From positions 1 to 38,938 of the forward strand of contig JAJZQR010000011.1 of assembly GCA_021806765.1 (NCBI GenBank): a stretch of DNA of 38,938 bases, given 5' to 3'. Origin of the DNA: Chloroflexota bacterium (GTDB lineage Bacteria > Chloroflexota > UBA6077). The position numbers were made by a program, and so were the translations under genes. Position 1 is the stretch's first letter. Each line of letters starts with the position of its first letter. The notes beneath the pieces were generated by a model. That model made no database searches and was not told the DNA's origin. It was given only the letters and a program-made list of their open reading frames with translations. Positions 38,120 through 38,938 of this stretch are shown piece by piece.

Positions 38120-38362
38120 TCAGCCCCGCAGGCAGAACAGCGTCAACAGGACGACCTCCGAGTCCTCACGGTACTGGTCGTAAGCCGTGGCAGACACAAT
38201 CTGATCGCCGTTCACGTTCAGCACCAGGATCGCCGTATCGCCGACGGAGAAGATCTTGTCTATCTCCATCTTTCCCACCACGTTGTTCATGGCCCGGACC
38301 TCCCGGCCGGCGAAGGGGCCATCCAGGACCTTCACCCTCAGGGTCTGGGTCCCCTCTTTCAC
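38120..38362 (-). pseudogene. YibE/F-like N-terminal fragment
   Basis: The 80-residue frame reads TLRVKVLDGPFAGREVRAMN, then FSVGDTAILVLNVNGDQIV and YDQYREDSEVVLLTLF. This is the order of the soluble N-terminal region of YibE/F membrane proteins, which continues into several membrane helices. Here it stops right where the first helix should begin (LFCLRG), and no membrane segment follows downstream. The frame also lacks a ribosome-binding site and signal peptide, and a stop precedes it. It is probably a decayed gene. Confidence 0.5.
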
Positions 38363-38447
38363 CAGTCCAAACTGGTGTCAGGCAGAAGGTGGAGAGCGAA
38401 GCCTCCAGGCCCGAGCTGATCGAGACGGTGAGAGGGATCGGGCACCG

Positions 38448-38513
38448 CTTCACCGGACGTTAACGAAGCTTTTACCGCCTGTTAAGCGGACCTTTACTCG
38501 CCGTTAAAGAGCC
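38448..38513 (+). promoter_or_regulatory. Six 11-bp direct repeats resembling a Pho box
   Basis: Six consecutive 11-bp units with the cores TTCAC, TTAAC, TTTAC, TTAAG, TTTAC and TTAAA cover 38448-38513 (for example GTTAACGAAGC and GTTAAGCGGAC). The 11-bp period and the TT(A/C/T)AC core match binding sites of PhoB/PhoP-type response regulators, including the GTTCACC direct repeats of actinobacteria. A -10-like TAGCAT lies at 38519-38524, five bp beyond, the usual place for regulators that replace the -35 contact. Confidence 0.6.
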
Positions 38514-38581
38514 CAGGCTAGCATGCAACTTGGACGCGTGAGTAGAGAAAGGATGGTGAAGACGCCTTGCAACGGGTCTTG

Positions 38582-38740
38582 GTGAAGAGGACAAAGCGAT
38601 GGTCCCCGACGCCCTGGTGGAAGCATCTGCTGATGGGAGCTTTGGCTTTCTTCCTGGCAGGAATGGAGAGCTACGGAGAGCTCCTTGCCGAGGCCGATCA
38701 CGAGCTGGGAGCCAGAGGCATCGTGGATTTGACCGAATGA
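38582..38740 (+). CDS. Small single-span membrane protein upstream of the response regulator
   Basis: GTG 38582 opens a 52-residue frame: a very basic start (VKRTKRWSPTPWWKH), one hydrophobic segment LLMGALAFFLAGM, and an acidic tail (SYGELLAEADHELGARG). It is preceded by a 10-codon frame, MVKTPCNGSW, at 38553-38585 whose stop overlaps the GTG, suggesting translational coupling. Its own stop overlaps ATG 38737. Neither frame resembles a known family. The location just downstream of the Pho-box-like array makes it a candidate regulon member. Confidence 0.45.
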   Translation: MKRTKRWSPTPWWKHLLMGALAFFLAGMESYGELLAEADHELGARGIVDLTE

Positions 38741-38784
38741 TGGGTGACAACGACAACCGTTTGGAGAACCGGGAGGGGGCGACG

Positions 38785-38938
38785 GTGCCGCAAGCGAGGG
38801 TGTTGATAGCGCAGGAGGAACCCGAGGTGCTCGACGTGATGCGGATTCACCTGGAGCAGGCCGGATACAGTGCCATGCCGGCGCTGGATGGGGTGCAAGC
38901 CTACGAGGCCCTCGAAAAGGGCAATCCGGTGGCTGTGA
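38785..38938 (+). CDS. Response regulator, receiver domain, 3' partial
   Basis: The frame starts at GTG 38785 behind GGGAGGGGG and runs off the right edge (51 codons visible). PQARVLIAQEEPEVLDVMRI then HLEQAGYSAMPALDGVQAYE is the beginning of a CheY-like receiver domain. The usual acidic pair near residue 10 is EE (A-Q-E-E-P), so phosphoryl chemistry may still work. The phosphoacceptor Asp and any output domain lie beyond the window. An in-frame ATG at 38737 that overlaps the previous stop would add 16 residues. Confidence 0.7.
   Translation, partial: MPQARVLIAQEEPEVLDVMRIHLEQAGYSAMPALDGVQAYEALEKGNPVAV

Overview
The window is GC-rich bacterial chromosome with tightly packed genes, many GTG or TTG starts behind strong Shine-Dalgarno sequences, and an unusual load of short palindromic repeats. 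No rRNA, tRNA, CRISPR array or intact mobile element was seen. The menaquinone gene order (UbiD-like, UbiA-like, UbiX-like, as in Streptomyces SCO4490-4492), the lipoproteins, the secreted CARDB-repeat protein and the repeat style suggest an uncultured Chloroflexota member. That placement is inference; no phylogenetic marker was seen.

Region 1 (1-9486, + strand) is a long run of overlapping genes. It holds late menaquinone (futalosine-branch) genes mqnL (5' end outside the window), mqnP and a flavin prenyltransferase, then an SsuABC/NMT1-type ABC importer, then menG and an SDR dehydrogenase. A DUF5666-like lipoprotein, a D-2-hydroxyacid dehydrogenase and a threonine-dehydratase-like PLP enzyme follow. 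The importer lying between the prenyltransferase group and menG is noteworthy.

Region 2 (9503-19090) starts with a CGNR zinc-finger regulator and an NAD(P)-binding protein on the - strand, diverging from a GNAT acetyltransferase across a consensus promoter overlapped by a nested palindrome. It continues with an enolase-superfamily enzyme, treZ, a glycogen-debranching-type glucosidase, a transposase scrap, a URO-D-family protein and a zinc-ribbon protein.

Region 3 (19107-28550) is mostly - strand: a polytopic membrane protein, an M1-type metallopeptidase, a DUF2892 protein, a small coiled-coil protein, a secreted GH5-like glycosidase, a GSA-aminomutase-like transaminase and a YgjP-type metallopeptidase. 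An RraA-like gene lies on the + strand. The gap 26018-26652 is a mosaic of at least six repeat families.

Region 4 (28551-34933) is an accessory, secretion-oriented cluster on the - strand: a LuxR-type HTH regulator, an orphan subtilisin-propeptide-like protein, a CARDB-repeat protein ending in a caspase-like His/Cys domain, a PepSY-like secreted protein, and a lipoprotein whose reading frame is cut by one in-frame TGA.

Region 5 (34934-38938) contains a duplicated promoter and 5' end of the ygjP-like gene, a MerR/TipAS regulator with a classic 19-bp-spacer promoter, a histidine phosphatase, methylglyoxal synthase and a YibE/F-like fragment. It ends with six 11-bp direct repeats resembling a Pho box, ahead of a small membrane protein and a response regulator that runs off the window.

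A thread through the window is that palindromic repeats lie inside or at the ends of coding regions. They supply the N-terminal extension of the UbiX homologue, an internal loop of the UbiD homologue, and the stop codon or tail of at least five other genes.
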